38,702 nt of DNA. Source: Streptomyces catenulae (GTDB taxonomy: Bacteria > Actinomycetota > Actinomycetes > Streptomycetales > Streptomycetaceae). The DNA lies in the NCBI RefSeq assembly GCF_000718015.1, contig NZ_JODY01000047.1:1-38702 (forward strand), given 5' to 3'. Of this stretch, positions 38,644 through 38,702 are shown piece after piece. Every line of letters begins with the position of its first letter. Position 1 is the first letter of the stretch. Position numbers and translations under genes: made by a program. The notes below the pieces were generated by a model that was not told where the DNA came from, did no database searches, and worked only from the letters and a program-made list of their open reading frames with translations.

Positions 38644-38702
38644 CTGTCTCTTATACACATCTGACGCTGCCGACGATACTCCTTGTGTAGATCTCGGGGG
38701 TC
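38644..38702. other. Illumina Nextera adapter, not genomic
   Basis: CTGTCTCTTATACACATCT (38644-38662) is the Tn5 mosaic end, followed by GACGCTGCCGACGA (the Nextera read-1 adapter tail), TACTCCTT (complement of the S507 index AAGGAGTA), and GTGTAGATCTCGG with GGGTC, the start of the P5 primer complement with one mismatch at 38698. A leftward frame beginning MCIRDR here is the well-known artefact peptide of this adapter. Confidence 0.97.

Noticed and set aside
38445..38660. Leftward frame starting MCIRDR as a gene
   Set aside because: It begins in the Nextera adapter and is antisense to the toxin remnant.

Overview
The window is high-GC actinobacterial DNA, almost certainly from a Streptomyces. 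It has GTG/TTG starts, stop-start overlaps (ATGA, GTGA), DmdR/IdeR-type iron boxes, and a complete cluster in the gene order of the S. coelicolor coelichelin locus (cchA to cchK). It is a draft-assembly contig: the last 59 bases (38644-38702) are an uncut Nextera/Illumina adapter, so the genomic sequence ends at 38643.

Left part (1-3970): a gene cut by the contig edge, a DrrAB-type ABC exporter pair, a DsbA-like protein of the mycothiol-dependent nitroreductase family, a frameshifted remnant of a glycosyltransferase C-terminus, and a MarR regulator.

Ornithine supply block (4021-9923): an almost perfect iron box precedes a run of an isochorismatase-like gene followed by argC-argJ-argB-argD, the last four with overlapping stop and start codons. 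A convergent GNAT gene resembling short N-acetylglutamate synthases lies across a shared terminator. Together these could make ornithine from glutamate. The block adjoins a siderophore cluster whose product contains three ornithine residues, so I read it as an iron-controlled precursor module. It is the most interesting part of the window.

Coelichelin cluster (10286-33379): cchK (MbtH-like), cchJ (esterase), cchI and cchG (half-exporters), cchH (NRPS of about 3635 residues), cchF (binding lipoprotein), cchE (ATPase), cchD and cchC (permeases), cchB (ornithine N5-hydroxylase) and cchA (formyltransferase). The three adenylation codes read from the sequence are DINYWGGIGK, DFWNIGMVHK and DMENLGLINK, the codes associated with formyl-hydroxyornithine, threonine and hydroxyornithine in CchH. 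Iron boxes lie before cchK/cchJ, cchH, cchF, cchE, cchB and cchA. CchG and CchI have complementary defects in their ATPase motifs, which predicts a heterodimer with one working and one dead ATP site.

Right part (33612-38643): an SDR oxidoreductase and an Rrf2 regulator, each preceded by the same GTAAC-N7-GTTAC inverted repeat; an S41-type peptidase; a small secreted protein preceded by three tandem octamers; an endonuclease VII-like HNH protein; and a truncated, frameshifted end of a polymorphic toxin with an ADP-ribosyltransferase-like C-terminus, running into the adapter.
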